A stretch of 46,055 nt of DNA from Bdellovibrionales bacterium (GCA_018266295.1 JAFEAQ010000013.1:1-46055), one strand, 5' to 3'. Positions 1-8,742 are shown, numbered from the stretch's first letter. Notes: generated by a model not told the origin, from the letters alone. Numbers and translations are program-made.

Positions 1-48
1 GGTGAGAGTTTCAGTTTTTCAGTGATGTGCGATGAGACTTACGTGTTC

Positions 49-115
49 GCCCAGTCGCTTACTTCGCGTGGGCCATCCGTCCGTGAGAACGGGGCTGTCC
101 GACCATCGTGGTCGG
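49..115. other. cluster of three hairpins, candidate structured RNA
   Basis: Three successive inverted repeats lie in a stretch with no convincing ORF. GCCCA at 49-53 pairs with TGGGC at 69-73. CCGT at 81-84 pairs with ACGG at 89-92 around a GAGA loop, which is a GNRA-type tetraloop. CCGACCA at 99-105 pairs with TGGTCGG at 109-115 around TCG. I do not recognise tmRNA, RNase P RNA, SRP RNA or 6S RNA. It could be the end of an RNA gene that starts outside the window, a dispersed repeat, or chance in a GC-rich patch. The rest of 116-399 shows nothing I can name. Confidence 0.3.
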
Positions 116-399
116 CCAGGCGAGGTATGTGGGAAGGCGATTTAAATATTTTTTGGGATAGGTGAAAAGGTATCAGGTCGCTTTTCTGGATCAGATCTTG
201 TTGGTTTGATATGAAGCTCGTTGGGATTCATTCCTTGCGTGCCGAGGTGGCGTACTTCAAGGATTTGGAGTGATATTTATTCGATCCGTTCAAGGGAAGG
301 CTCGAGGAGGGCCGAACCTGCGAACTTGCTGTTGGGGTTCGGAGGGGGAGAAGGACGGCGTGGCTCTGTGGATAACTGGACTTAGGTCGGATCATTTTG

Positions 400-446
400 A
401 ACGGACGTTTCAAAGTTTTGATTTAAACGTTCGTTTGAAATAGCCT
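400..446 (+). promoter_or_regulatory. tetR promoter with a candidate TetR operator
   Basis: The -35 TTGATT (418-423), a 17-bp spacer and a weak -10 TAGCCT (441-446) put transcription start near the ATG at 455. A 15-bp motif occurs twice in direct orientation, at 400-414 and 426-440, matching at 12 of 15 positions. The second copy fills the spacer between -35 and -10, where a repressor would block polymerase. Autoregulation by the TetR protein encoded next is an inference. No Shine-Dalgarno sequence precedes the start codon. Confidence 0.45.
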
Positions 447-454
447 GTGGACCT

Positions 455-1102
455 ATGCTCGAAATAGCAAAACGGACATCGCAGGATCTGAGCGCGCGCG
501 AATGGCTTTTACAAGTCGCCGCAAAGCTTTTTGCTGAAAAGGGGCTTGAAGGCACCAGTGTTCGCGACATCGCAAAAGTCGCTGGTTTAAATCTCAGTCT
601 CGTCAGCTATTACTTCGGCGGTAAAGAGGGACTTTATCGCGAGATCATTCAGAACTTCGCGCTGACGATCAAAAGCGAAGTTGAAAAAATCATCCGTATC
701 TCGGAAGCAGAAGAAACTTCAAAGGAAAATCTCGAGAAGGTTTTCATGATGATGGTTTCAAGCTTTTCCGAGATTCGCTCCGTCTATCCATATCATGGCA
801 TTATTTTGCAGCGTGAACGCCTGACGGGGCTGCCGTTTGCCCGGGATATTTACGAAACGACGTTTACTCCCATCGGTCAGAGTTTAGTGAAGCTCATCGG
901 AAAGGCTCAAGTGAAGGGGCTTGTGCGCAAAGACCTCAATCCATTGCTGATCTTTATTTTTCTTCAGGAGTCCATTCTTGGCTTTCACAATATTATGAAC
1001 TGTCAGCTTGAGATGATGCAGTCGCCAATGAGTCATGCGCAAAATTTTAAAGATTTTCAAAAACAATTAGTTACTATTTTCGTTCAAGGGATCTTCATAT
1101 GA
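455..1102 (+). CDS. TetR/AcrR-family transcriptional regulator
   Basis: A 215-aa one-component repressor. Residues about 10-60 form the TetR DNA-binding domain, with the family signature around GTSVRDIAKVAGLN and the recognition-helix end LVSYYFGGKEGLY. The remainder is an all-helical ligand and dimerisation domain that resembles the CecR-type C-terminal domain (inferred from length and pattern). The gene overlaps the following TolC-family gene by 4 bp (ATGA), so the regulator, outer-membrane channel and RND pump form one operon. The likely job is repression of the operon until a toxic compound is bound. A repeated 15-bp motif in its own promoter is the probable operator. The ATG at 455 has no Shine-Dalgarno sequence and the predicted transcript would start within about 2 nt of it. 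The ligand is unknown. Confidence 0.9.
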   Translation: MLEIAKRTSQDLSAREWLLQVAAKLFAEKGLEGTSVRDIAKVAGLNLSLVSYYFGGKEGLYREIIQNFALTIKSEVEKIIRISEAEETSKENLEKVFMMMVSSFSEIRSVYPYHGIILQRERLTGLPFARDIYETTFTPIGQSLVKLIGKAQVKGLVRKDLNPLLIFIFLQESILGFHNIMNCQLEMMQSPMSHAQNFKDFQKQLVTIFVQGIFI

Positions 1103-2517
1103 AAAAGCACAAATACGCCCTTCTTATGAGCTTGGCTTTCGCACACCTGAGTGCCTCAGCGATGACTCTCGAGCAATATCTCGCGGAAGTGCAAAAACGT
1201 AATAAAGACTTTCAAGCCTATACGACATCGGAAGAGGCGGCGGAGGATCGCCGTGAAGCCGGTGATCTGGGGCTTTCTCCAGTGCTTACGATGGCTGGCG
1301 GCTACCTCAGCGATGAAGCTCAGCCCCAGACAATCGGTTCAAAAATCGTCTCAAGACAATATAGCCTCGGTGTTGCAAAAGAATTCTCTTCCGGAACAAA
1401 AGCGTCTGTGACTGGAAACGTTCAGCAAACGCAGATTCGTGATGTGCCAACCGGGTATGAGAAGTTTGCCAACTATTCCGCATCCAGTCTGGGCGTGTCT
1501 TTGAGTCAGTCTTTGTGGAAAAATTTTTTCGGAAATGGCACGCGCCTTCGCCAAGAGCGCCAAGCAGCTGCAGCTACCTATGAAAAACAAGGTTACAGCC
1601 TTCAGCAGCGTCAAATCTTGATTGATGCAGAGATGGCATATTGGGATTACCTCTATCAACAGGAGGAACTCAAATCCCGCATGGAATCGCTGGAGCGTGC
1701 GAAGAAAATTGAAACCTGGTTAAAGCGCCGTTTCGCAGATGGGATCAATGATAAAGCGGATTTCCTCAATGGCCAGGCATTGACGGCTTCTCGCCAGTTG
1801 CTTTTGGATTCCACCCGTGACCAAGCTGTATCTGCTGAGAAAAACCTGCGTCTCTATTTGGAAATGGATGATAAAGAAAAAACTCCGAGCCTGGAATCGG
1901 ATTTTAAAAAGCCGCGCGACATCCGCGCTTTGGTGGGCGGCAACGCCGGCCGCGTCGTTCGTTTAGACGCCTACTTGGCGGCACTGGATGCCAAGACCAA
2001 GGAGCTTGGAGCTAAAGAAGCAAAAGATCAATTGCGTCCTGATCTCGTTCTTTCCGGTTCATACAACACGAATTCGAATATTCAAGACAGCCCCGCATCT
2101 GCTTTAAATAAGATCTCGAATTTGGATATTCCAACGGCAAAAGTGGGTTTGAATTTTACCTATATTTTCGATACAGACGCAAAGGTTTCGCAAGAGGCTC
2201 TTTACCGCAAAGAAGCTCTCGCGGCCCAACTTAAGAGCGAAAGAAAGATGCTTGAAAGTGAAGTGTCCTGGGGAGAGCTTCTTCGCCGTTACGGTGAAAT
2301 GTTAAAGCAGATCGATACTGCCGAACGCATTAGTCAATTGCAGACGAGCAAAGCAAAGGAGCAGTCCTTAAAACTGAGCCGTGGCCGCGCCGTCACCTCG
2401 GATGTCGTGAATTCGGAAGAAGATGCGGCGAATTCGATTTTGACTTTGAATCGCTTGCGTTCAGAAGCGCGAAAAATGGAAGCCCAAAGCAGACTTTTTA
2501 TCCGGTTGAATGAGTAA
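1099..2517 (+). CDS. TolC-family outer-membrane efflux protein
   Basis: A 472-aa protein with a signal peptide (MKKHKYALLMSLAFAHLSAS, cleavage near residue 21) and long amphipathic helices typical of TolC/OprM proteins. TolC proteins are trimers that form a beta-barrel in the outer membrane and a helical tunnel across the periplasm. The length is normal for the family (about 420-500 aa). The start overlaps the tetR stop by 4 bp, and the RND pump gene follows after 18 bp. The neighbourhood indicates it is the exit duct for that pump. No periplasmic adaptor gene lies between them, unlike most tripartite operons. The family assignment is firm; the exported substrate cannot be read from the sequence. 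Confidence 0.88.
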   Translation: MKKHKYALLMSLAFAHLSASAMTLEQYLAEVQKRNKDFQAYTTSEEAAEDRREAGDLGLSPVLTMAGGYLSDEAQPQTIGSKIVSRQYSLGVAKEFSSGTKASVTGNVQQTQIRDVPTGYEKFANYSASSLGVSLSQSLWKNFFGNGTRLRQERQAAAATYEKQGYSLQQRQILIDAEMAYWDYLYQQEELKSRMESLERAKKIETWLKRRFADGINDKADFLNGQALTASRQLLLDSTRDQAVSAEKNLRLYLEMDDKEKTPSLESDFKKPRDIRALVGGNAGRVVRLDAYLAALDAKTKELGAKEAKDQLRPDLVLSGSYNTNSNIQDSPASALNKISNLDIPTAKVGLNFTYIFDTDAKVSQEALYRKEALAAQLKSERKMLESEVSWGELLRRYGEMLKQIDTAERISQLQTSKAKEQSLKLSRGRAVTSDVVNSEEDAANSILTLNRLRSEARKMEAQSRLFIRLNE

Positions 2518-2535
2518 TAGAAAGCGGAGCTATCA

Positions 2536-5500
2536 ATGAATTTATCATCACTCTCAATTAAACGACCGATTTTCATCTCCTGCGTGGTTTCACTTATGTT
2601 GATCCTCGGGGTGATTTGTCTTAATAAAATGCCGGTGGATCTCTTTCCGGATGTGACATTTCCGATTGTTGCGATTCAAGTAACCTATCCAGGCGCTTCG
2701 CCGATTGATATGGAAAAACAAGTTTCCAAGCTGATCGAAGATGAGCTTGGCAGTTTGTCCGGTCTAAAAACCATGACGTCGAATAACCTGGATTCGGTGG
2801 CGATGATCATCCTAGAGTTCCGTCTAGGGACGGATGTGAAGGATGCCGAGCAACAGGTTAGAAATCGTCTTGGCAATATCCGCAGAAATCTTCCAAATGA
2901 TATCTATGAACCGGTCATTTTCCGTTTTGACCCTGCCGATCAGCCGGTAATTACCCTTGCGTTTACGTCAAAACTCCCTGCGGGAGAGGCATATGACGTA
3001 GCCAACGAGCTCATCAAACCTCAGTTTGAGCGCCTCAGTGATATCGGTAAGGTGGATGTGGTCGGCGGCCGTAAGACTGAGATTCAAGTCTTGATCGACA
3101 AAAAGAAAATCCAAGACCGTCAGATCTCGATGTTACAGATTTCAAAGCGTGTTGAAGAAACTTCGAAAGATATTCCCATCGGTAAAGTTGAAAATCCGAT
3201 TAAAGAACTTCTGATGAGAACCATCGGGGAGTTTTCGTCTTTAGATGAAATCAAGAACGTCAACGTGAACTTTGTCGGTTCTGACCGTGCTGTGCTACTT
3301 AAAGATGTCGGTCGTGTTGAAAAAGGTCTTGAAGATCAAAAGACGATGGCCAGTATCAAAGGCTCGCCGGCGTTGCTTTTGCAGGTTTATAAGCAGTCAG
3401 GCTCTAACACGGTGGCAGTCACCGATGCCGTTAAAAAGAGTCTTGAGAAGGTCAATAAATATCTCACAGACAAAAAGATCGATGCTCATGTGCAAGTGGT
3501 TCGTGATATGTCCCGTCCGATTCGCCTGAATGTGGTGGACGTGAACGAGTCGATCCTCATCGGTATTTTCTTGTGCGTCGTCGTGGTGTTCTTCTTCTTG
3601 GGGTCTGGTCGATCGACTTTTATTACGGGCATGGCGCTTCCGAACTCGCTCCTTGGCGGTTTTGTTGTGATGTATGCCATGGGATTCTCGATTAACATGA
3701 TGACGCTCTTGGCGCTTTCGTTGGCGGTCGGTCTTTTGATCGATGACGCGATCGTGGTGCGTGAGAATATTTTCCGTCACATGGAGATGGGAAAAGATCC
3801 GAAGACGGCCGCTCTCGAAGGAACGACCGAGGTTGCTCAAGCCGTTGTTGCAACAACTTTGGTTGTGATCGCGGTTTTCGGTCCGATTTCATTCCTGTCG
3901 GGGATTATCGGTCAGTTCTTTAAACAGTTCGGCCTGACAATCGTGTTTACGATGCTGATTTCGTTGTTTGACGCCTTTACGGTGGCACCAATGTTGTCAG
4001 CTTATATGGCATCGCCAGCGGAGCATGATAAAGGAAATGGTTTTATCGCAAGAATTCTAAAAGCGTTTGATCGCTTCCAGACAGGGCTTGAAAATACCTA
4101 TGAGCGTTTGTTGGAAAAAACTCTGAAGTTTCCAAAAACAGTTCTGTTCTTGGGATTCTTGATCTTTGTGGCGAGTATGATGACAGTGCCGTTCATTCCT
4201 AAGACATTCTTGCCTCAGGCCGATAACGGTGAGTTCGGTGTGACTATTGAAATGCCGGTGGGAACTTCTTTGCAAGGAACCGCTGACTTCACCAAAGGAA
4301 TCGAGGACATTCTGAATGCCGATCCGGCTGTGGATATGGTTTTGACAACCGTCGGCTCAAACAATGGAGAGGCTAATAAGGCCAACCTGTTTGTTCGTTT
4401 GGTTGAAAGAAAACTGCGTTCTATGACCACCACTCAAATGAAAACAACGATTCGCGAGAAGCTAAAGTCTTTTAATGAAAAAGCAGTTGTTGAGATCGGT
4501 GATATCGATGCCGTGAATAGCGGTCAGAAGCCGTTTAATCTGAATATCACGGGCGATAATCTTGAAGAGCTTTCGGCATACGCAAATAAACTTAAAGAAC
4601 GTATTCGTAAAATTCCAGGTCTTGTCGATGTGGATACGAATTTCCGCTCGGGAAAACCGGAGTTCCATGTGGTCTTTGATCGTGAGAAGTCCGAGCATCT
4701 CGGTGTTTCAACCGTCATGGCGGGGGCAGAGCTTCGTAACCGCACGGAAGGTAACGAAGCGGCGGTTTTCCGCGATAAAGGGATTGAATACAAAGTCCGT
4801 GTTCGTTTCGATGAACAATATCGCGATTTGCGCAGTCAGTTTAATACGACCCTCGTGCCGAATGCGAATAACAATATGATTCCACTTAATCGTATTGCAA
4901 AAGCGGAAGATACTCTGGGTTATTCACAGATCAACCGTCAGAACAAGAGCCGTTTCATTAACATCGGCGCAAACTTGGGGCCAACAGGATCTTTGGGTAC
5001 GGTGTCTGAAGAAGTACAAAAGATCGTAAAGGATGAAATGCCGCCGCCTCCAGGAATCGATTACCGATTCCAAGGACAAGCAGAGGATTTTCAAGATTTG
5101 ATCTCAAGCATGTTGCTTGCGATCTTCTTGGGCGTTCTTTTCATTTACTTGGTGTTGTCATCGCTGTACGAAAGTTTCGTAACGCCGTTTACGATCCTTC
5201 TTGCGTTGCCGCTGGCGATGTGTGGAGCGATGGTTGCGCTCCTGGTGTTTGGCAAGAGTATCGATATCTTCTCGTTGATCGGTATCGTTCTTCTCTTGGG
5301 AGTTGTGGCAAAGAATTCCATCTTGCTTGTGGATTACACCAAGCAAATGGAACAAGCGGGACATCCACGTAACGAGGCGATCATTAAGGCCTGCCGTACG
5401 CGCCTTCGTCCTATCTTGATGACGTCACTAGCATTGATCTCGGGGATGATTCCGATCGCAATTGGTTTGAATGAAGCCAGTGCGATGAGAACATCCATGG

Positions 5501-5655
5501 GGATTGCGATCATTGGTGGATTGATCAGTTCGACGCTATTGACCTTGCTCATCGTTCCTGCGGCTTACGGATTCGTGGATAACTTCCGGATGGCTGCCGG
5601 TAGGTTCTTCCGCCGCTTCGGCGGACATACCAAAAAAGAATTCGAGAAAGCATAA
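2536..5655 (+). CDS. RND-family (AcrB/HAE1-type) efflux permease
   Basis: A 1039-aa inner-membrane proton-driven pump of full AcrB-like length. It opens with the family start (KRPIF followed by TM1 and PVDLFPDV). Two periplasmic porter loops follow, then TM4 with the proton-relay pair Asp403-Asp404 in GLLIDDAIVV. The C-terminal half contains the TM10 lysine in GVVAKNSILLVDY and the conserved SLALISGMIPIA segment. Proton relay residues therefore look intact. It is third in the tetR-tolC-RND operon and ends just before a strong terminator. Such pumps normally need a HlyD/MFP adaptor; none is encoded here, so an adaptor must come from elsewhere or be dispensable. Substrate specificity cannot be inferred. 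Confidence 0.93.
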   Translation: MNLSSLSIKRPIFISCVVSLMLILGVICLNKMPVDLFPDVTFPIVAIQVTYPGASPIDMEKQVSKLIEDELGSLSGLKTMTSNNLDSVAMIILEFRLGTDVKDAEQQVRNRLGNIRRNLPNDIYEPVIFRFDPADQPVITLAFTSKLPAGEAYDVANELIKPQFERLSDIGKVDVVGGRKTEIQVLIDKKKIQDRQISMLQISKRVEETSKDIPIGKVENPIKELLMRTIGEFSSLDEIKNVNVNFVGSDRAVLLKDVGRVEKGLEDQKTMASIKGSPALLLQVYKQSGSNTVAVTDAVKKSLEKVNKYLTDKKIDAHVQVVRDMSRPIRLNVVDVNESILIGIFLCVVVVFFFLGSGRSTFITGMALPNSLLGGFVVMYAMGFSINMMTLLALSLAVGLLIDDAIVVRENIFRHMEMGKDPKTAALEGTTEVAQAVVATTLVVIAVFGPISFLSGIIGQFFKQFGLTIVFTMLISLFDAFTVAPMLSAYMASPAEHDKGNGFIARILKAFDRFQTGLENTYERLLEKTLKFPKTVLFLGFLIFVASMMTVPFIPKTFLPQADNGEFGVTIEMPVGTSLQGTADFTKGIEDILNADPAVDMVLTTVGSNNGEANKANLFVRLVERKLRSMTTTQMKTTIREKLKSFNEKAVVEIGDIDAVNSGQKPFNLNITGDNLEELSAYANKLKERIRKIPGLVDVDTNFRSGKPEFHVVFDREKSEHLGVSTVMAGAELRNRTEGNEAAVFRDKGIEYKVRVRFDEQYRDLRSQFNTTLVPNANNNMIPLNRIAKAEDTLGYSQINRQNKSRFINIGANLGPTGSLGTVSEEVQKIVKDEMPPPPGIDYRFQGQAEDFQDLISSMLLAIFLGVLFIYLVLSSLYESFVTPFTILLALPLAMCGAMVALLVFGKSIDIFSLIGIVLLLGVVAKNSILLVDYTKQMEQAGHPRNEAIIKACRTRLRPILMTSLALISGMIPIAIGLNEASAMRTSMGIAIIGGLISSTLLTLLIVPAAYGFVDNFRMAAGRFFRRFGGHTKKEFEKA

Positions 5656-5690
5656 AATAAGAGCGGGGAAACCCGCTCTTATTCTTTTTC
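5656..5690 (+). terminator. Rho-independent terminator of the efflux operon
   Basis: A perfect 12-bp stem (5656-5667 with 5672-5683) closes on a GAAA tetraloop and is followed by CTTTTTC. It begins at the stop of the RND gene and overlaps the stop of the convergent gene at 5679, so it may work in both directions. The T-tract is better on the plus strand. Confidence 0.9.
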
Positions 5691-6260
5691 CGTTTTGAGA
5701 GTGTCGATCGCTCTTTTAACTTTTCCAGGACGGCCGCTGTCAATTCCCGATATACTGATCTGTGCTAGAAGTGTGAGGCTCCGGTGTTTTTGCGTCTTTA
5801 AAACACTCAACATACTGTCTTTCACTGCGGAACTAAGATTGGGGTCTATCCCAAGTTCATCGAGGGCTTCGATCGCCGTGACACGCAGGCCTGCTTCAAA
5901 GCTCTGCCTCATCTGATCGGCAGAGTGAGGATCTTGAGAAATCGCCACAGGCATAGGAGCCGTCGCTATGGCGGTGAGGGCCGGTAGGGCGGCAGGCCCC
6001 ATCTGGGTGAGCGTATACAGAGCTTTTCTGCGGGCCTCTTGGGATTGAGACTCGTCACGCACCATCTGCGAGAGCTGTTCTAATTCTGCCGAGGGTGTTG
6101 CACTTATTTTTTTGGACAAAGGTGTTTGCTGCGCACTTTGCTGAGGCGATGGTGTCACTGCTGTTTCCGTGGTGGAAACACTCTGTGATTTTGCATAAAA
6201 CTGATAGATAACTCCGCCAATAACTGCCAGAGCAAGGATCCCAAGAAAGCATTTTTTCAT
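5679..6260 (-). CDS. membrane-anchored HEAT-repeat-like protein
   Basis: A 193-aa protein of unknown function. An N-terminal hydrophobic segment (residues 5-22) is either a signal anchor or an uncleaved signal peptide. A Thr/Pro/Gln/Ser-rich linker (about 30-50) follows, and the rest is helical. A HEAT-like helix pair is visible around LTQMGPAALPALTAIA and another around VTAIEALDELG. HEAT repeats are protein-binding scaffolds. The start codon overlaps the stop of the upstream selO gene by 4 bp, so the two are co-transcribed and probably translationally coupled. Whether it works with SelO is unknown. Confidence 0.6.
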   Translation of the reverse strand: MKKCFLGILALAVIGGVIYQFYAKSQSVSTTETAVTPSPQQSAQQTPLSKKISATPSAELEQLSQMVRDESQSQEARRKALYTLTQMGPAALPALTAIATAPMPVAISQDPHSADQMRQSFEAGLRVTAIEALDELGIDPNLSSAVKDSMLSVLKTQKHRSLTLLAQISISGIDSGRPGKVKRAIDTLKTEKE

Positions 6261-7684
6261 GGGCGTGGTTCTATCATAAAAACGTCATAAATGCCCCGGA
6301 AAGACCTGATCTCATCGATTTTTCTATGGAAGTAACTCCAATCGTCGCGCTCAGAGATGTGTGACCAAATAGATTCGATTTCATCTATCAGCAGAGTGCA
6401 AGGCTTTCCGTTGGTAAAGTATGGATGAGATACAAGGGACGTATTGGCCGTTTCAAAGTCGGCAAGCTGGGTTTTAAATTTTTCAAAATCCTCACCTTTA
6501 TAGAAGTCCTTTTGCGGAGAGGTTTGCCAGCGCGGAGACATGATCCCGCCGAAGAAGTCAAAGAATGTCTGCTCGTAAAGAGCTGGGCTTGATTCTAAAA
6601 ACGTATAGAAATTTTTTAAAAGCTCACTATCAGCCTCTGCGCCGCGCGATTTGAGGTTGAGGCGAGTCAAGAAAAGGCGTTGCACATGAGCATTGAATTC
6701 ATCGGCAAACTCTTCAAGGATTTCATCCACCGGCAGAGATTCGTAACGGAGCTTCAAGCATTCACCCAGGCGTTGCAGATTCCACAGCATTGTCACCGGC
6801 TGACGGCCGAAAGAATACAGCCCGCGTTGATCAAAGTACGCGGCGGTAAAGCGCACATCGTATCGAGGCAAGAAGCGGTAAGGACCGTAATCGAAGCTCT
6901 CGCCGGTGATATTGATGTTATCCGTGTTCAGTACGCCATGAACGAACCCAGCCATCATCCACTGCGCGGTCAGCAGAGCGCAACTGCGCACGACTGCCTG
7001 GTAAAATAAAAAGGCACGCTCGTCAGCATCCGCCGATTGTAAATTCGGATAGTAGTACTTCAAACAAACATCCGTCAGCTTTTCGATATTGGCGGTGTCT
7101 TTGGTATAAGCTAGGCGCTGAAACGTTCCGATGCGCATATGCCCGTGACTCAGGCGCACAAGCACCGCCGCACGAGTGGGTGAAGGTTCATCGTTGCGCT
7201 CGAGGTTTTCGCCGGTCTCGAAGATGCTAAAAGTTTTACTGGTATGGACTCCCAAGCTTTGTAAAAGCTCTGTCGCTAAAGCTTCGCGGTAAGCCCCTTT
7301 GAGTGTGAGTCGGCCATCGCCAGCGCGAGAGTAGGGTGTTTGACCACTACCTTTGGTGCCGAGATCATACCATGTGTCGCCGACGGGAATTTGCGCGAAT
7401 AAAAAGCCGCGGCCATCGCCGAGCTCGTGATTGTAGTGCATGAATTGATGGCCGTGATAGCGAAGGGCCAAAGGCTCCGGTAGGTTCCCAGGCAGTGGCT
7501 GAAAAGCCCAGAAATGCTTTTGCCATTCTTCGGGGGATAAAGAGCCAAGGCCGACAGTCTCAGCGGCGGCTTGATTGCGAAAACGCAAAATAGCCTCGGG
7601 AAACACGGCGGGTTTCACCGGATCGAAGAAGTCGGGGCCAAGGGCCATGATAGGGCTATCGCCGTGAATATTTTCTCTGTCCAC
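6257..7684 (-). CDS. selO: SelO/YdiU-family protein adenylyltransferase (AMPylase)
   Basis: A 475-aa pseudokinase-fold enzyme that transfers AMP from ATP to Ser/Thr/Tyr of target proteins; in E. coli the targets are redox proteins. Family motifs are in order: GDGRGFL near residue 89, KGSGQTPYSRAGDGR with Lys111 as the probable nucleotide-binding lysine, a conserved Arg in LVRLSHG, HGVLNTDN with Asn253/Asp255, and DYGPYRF with Asp265, matching the catalytic magnesium-binding acid. Length is normal. A second ATG 12 codons in (MALGPDFF) could be the true start. The E. coli-type C-terminal Cys/Sec ending is absent. It is the first gene of a two-gene unit and is divergent from the merC-like gene. 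Confidence 0.9.
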   Translation of the reverse strand: MDRENIHGDSPIMALGPDFFDPVKPAVFPEAILRFRNQAAAETVGLGSLSPEEWQKHFWAFQPLPGNLPEPLALRYHGHQFMHYNHELGDGRGFLFAQIPVGDTWYDLGTKGSGQTPYSRAGDGRLTLKGAYREALATELLQSLGVHTSKTFSIFETGENLERNDEPSPTRAAVLVRLSHGHMRIGTFQRLAYTKDTANIEKLTDVCLKYYYPNLQSADADERAFLFYQAVVRSCALLTAQWMMAGFVHGVLNTDNINITGESFDYGPYRFLPRYDVRFTAAYFDQRGLYSFGRQPVTMLWNLQRLGECLKLRYESLPVDEILEEFADEFNAHVQRLFLTRLNLKSRGAEADSELLKNFYTFLESSPALYEQTFFDFFGGIMSPRWQTSPQKDFYKGEDFEKFKTQLADFETANTSLVSHPYFTNGKPCTLLIDEIESIWSHISERDDWSYFHRKIDEIRSFRGIYDVFMIEPRP

Positions 7685-7737
7685 AGACCTTTTATCCGCG
7701 AGCTGGGCCTAAAAGACAAGGCCATAAGGTCTCGTTA

Positions 7738-7766
7738 TTGACAATTATTTGCAATTAGAAGATAAC
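7738..7766 (+). promoter_or_regulatory. promoter of the MerC-like gene
   Basis: A consensus -35 TTGACA (7738-7743), a 17-bp spacer and -10 GATAAC (7761-7766) precede the gene by about 20 bp. The element is flanked by GTTAT and ATAAC in inverted order and is AT-rich, which would suit a metal-dependent repressor such as Fur or Zur, but I cannot match a defined box. Confidence 0.6.
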
Positions 7767-7786
7767 AACATCAGCACAGAGGAAAA

Positions 7787-8194
7787 ATGTCCTTGGATCA
7801 CGCCAGTCCCCCTGAAATTAAAACTGACCTCAAAGAATGGGACCGTACGGGGGCTCTGCTTTCGGCATTGTGTGCACTTCACTGCCTAGTGACACCATTT
7901 ATCACCCTGAGCTTACCCTTGTGGGTTTACTCTATTCATTATTCTCCGGTGCATCTGTTTATCTCTATTTTTATTTTTCCAATTGCGATCTACTCTTTTT
8001 GGAAGGGTTATAAGAAGCACGCGAACAAATCGGTGCTGTTCTTAGGCGGCCTTGGCCTCGTTCTTTTAAGTGTTGCTTTAATTTCGCCAGCTTCGCGCAA
8101 TCAGCTTCGTTGGAATGACATCATGACGATTGTCGGTAGCATCGCGCTCGTTTCCGGCCACTTCTTTAATCGCCGTTTTTTGCTTAGAAAATAA
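7787..8194 (+). CDS. MerC-domain membrane protein
   Basis: A 135-aa integral membrane protein with four hydrophobic segments. The first carries the MerC signature SALCALHCLVTP, with Cys29 and Cys33 as the probable metal-binding pair. MerC proteins import mercuric ion in mer operons. Stand-alone chromosomal members like this one are common and probably handle other metals; no merA or merR is nearby. The GAGG Shine-Dalgarno sequence is well placed. A strong sigma-70-type promoter lies just upstream. The HiPIP gene follows 107 bp later, so both may concern redox or metal handling, but the link is only positional. Confidence 0.75.
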   Translation: MSLDHASPPEIKTDLKEWDRTGALLSALCALHCLVTPFITLSLPLWVYSIHYSPVHLFISIFIFPIAIYSFWKGYKKHANKSVLFLGGLGLVLLSVALISPASRNQLRWNDIMTIVGSIALVSGHFFNRRFLLRK

Positions 8195-8267
8195 GCTTTC
8201 TCTTGATGCGATGGGCATCTGTTTACTGTGTTACTTGCAAACTAAATGAAAAAGGAGCAGCCTTGGG

Positions 8268-8283
8268 AAATACAACTGTATTT
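8268..8283. promoter_or_regulatory. palindrome upstream of HiPIP gene, candidate operator
   Basis: AAATACA (8268-8274) and TGTATTT (8277-8283) form a perfect 7-bp inverted repeat separated by AC, 18 bp before the HiPIP start codon. A dimeric repressor site is plausible. It is also short enough to occur by chance. I see no clear -35/-10 pair in 8195-8267. Confidence 0.35.
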
Positions 8284-8301
8284 GCATCAAGGAGGCTACA
8301 G

Positions 8302-8727
8302 ATGGAGCAAAACACTAGTCGTCGTCGTTTTTTCGTTCACATGGGTCAAATGATCGGTTTGGCAGCAATTGCGCCTGCATTGTTTGGTCAAAAAGTATTC
8401 GCTGAAGAGAGAAGAAGAGCTCGTCCTTCTGAAGGCGGAGCGGCTCCTGCTGCCGGTGGTGGTGGGGATTTGGCTTTGCCAATGGTTGAGCCAGGTAAAG
8501 GTGCTGCGGGCCCAGTAAACTATCATCTCAAACATGCAGATGTGAAAGACGCAGCTTTGAAAGTTGAAAGAAGCGGAGTTCCTTTTGAAAAGCAATTCTG
8601 CAACGGTTGCGGTTTTTACACTAAAGTGGGCAACAAAGATGGCGGCGAAGTTGGTAAATGCCAAATCTTCCCGAATCAATTGGTGAAAGGCACTGCTTGG
8701 TGCTCTTCTTGGAATAAGAAAGCTTAA
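8302..8727 (+). CDS. high-potential iron-sulfur protein (HiPIP), Tat-exported
   Basis: A 141-aa periplasmic electron carrier. The N-terminus has a twin-arginine motif (SRRRFF) and a hydrophobic stretch, so a cofactor-loaded Tat export is expected. The C-terminal 50 residues have the HiPIP cysteine pattern: Cys100 and Cys103 (CNGC), Cys120 and Cys134 (AWCSSW), which hold one [4Fe-4S] cluster. An Ala/Gly/Pro-rich linker separates the two parts. The ATG at 8302 is chosen because it follows AAGGAGG at ideal spacing and directly precedes the Tat motif; an upstream in-frame extension to 8203 would bury the signal. HiPIPs usually pass electrons to respiratory or photosynthetic complexes. No partner is encoded nearby. 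Confidence 0.88.
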   Translation: MEQNTSRRRFFVHMGQMIGLAAIAPALFGQKVFAEERRRARPSEGGAAPAAGGGGDLALPMVEPGKGAAGPVNYHLKHADVKDAALKVERSGVPFEKQFCNGCGFYTKVGNKDGGEVGKCQIFPNQLVKGTAWCSSWNKKA

Positions 8728-8742
8728 TCAGCTCAAAGTGGA

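Noticed and set aside
49-145. tmRNA, RNase P RNA, SRP RNA or 6S RNA in the first 150 bases
   Set aside because: None of their conserved cores is present. Only generic hairpins are seen.
228-570. Two short minus-strand frames around the tetR start
   Set aside because: One covers the tetR promoter and 5' end, the other lies in the upstream gap. Neither has a ribosome site or family resemblance.
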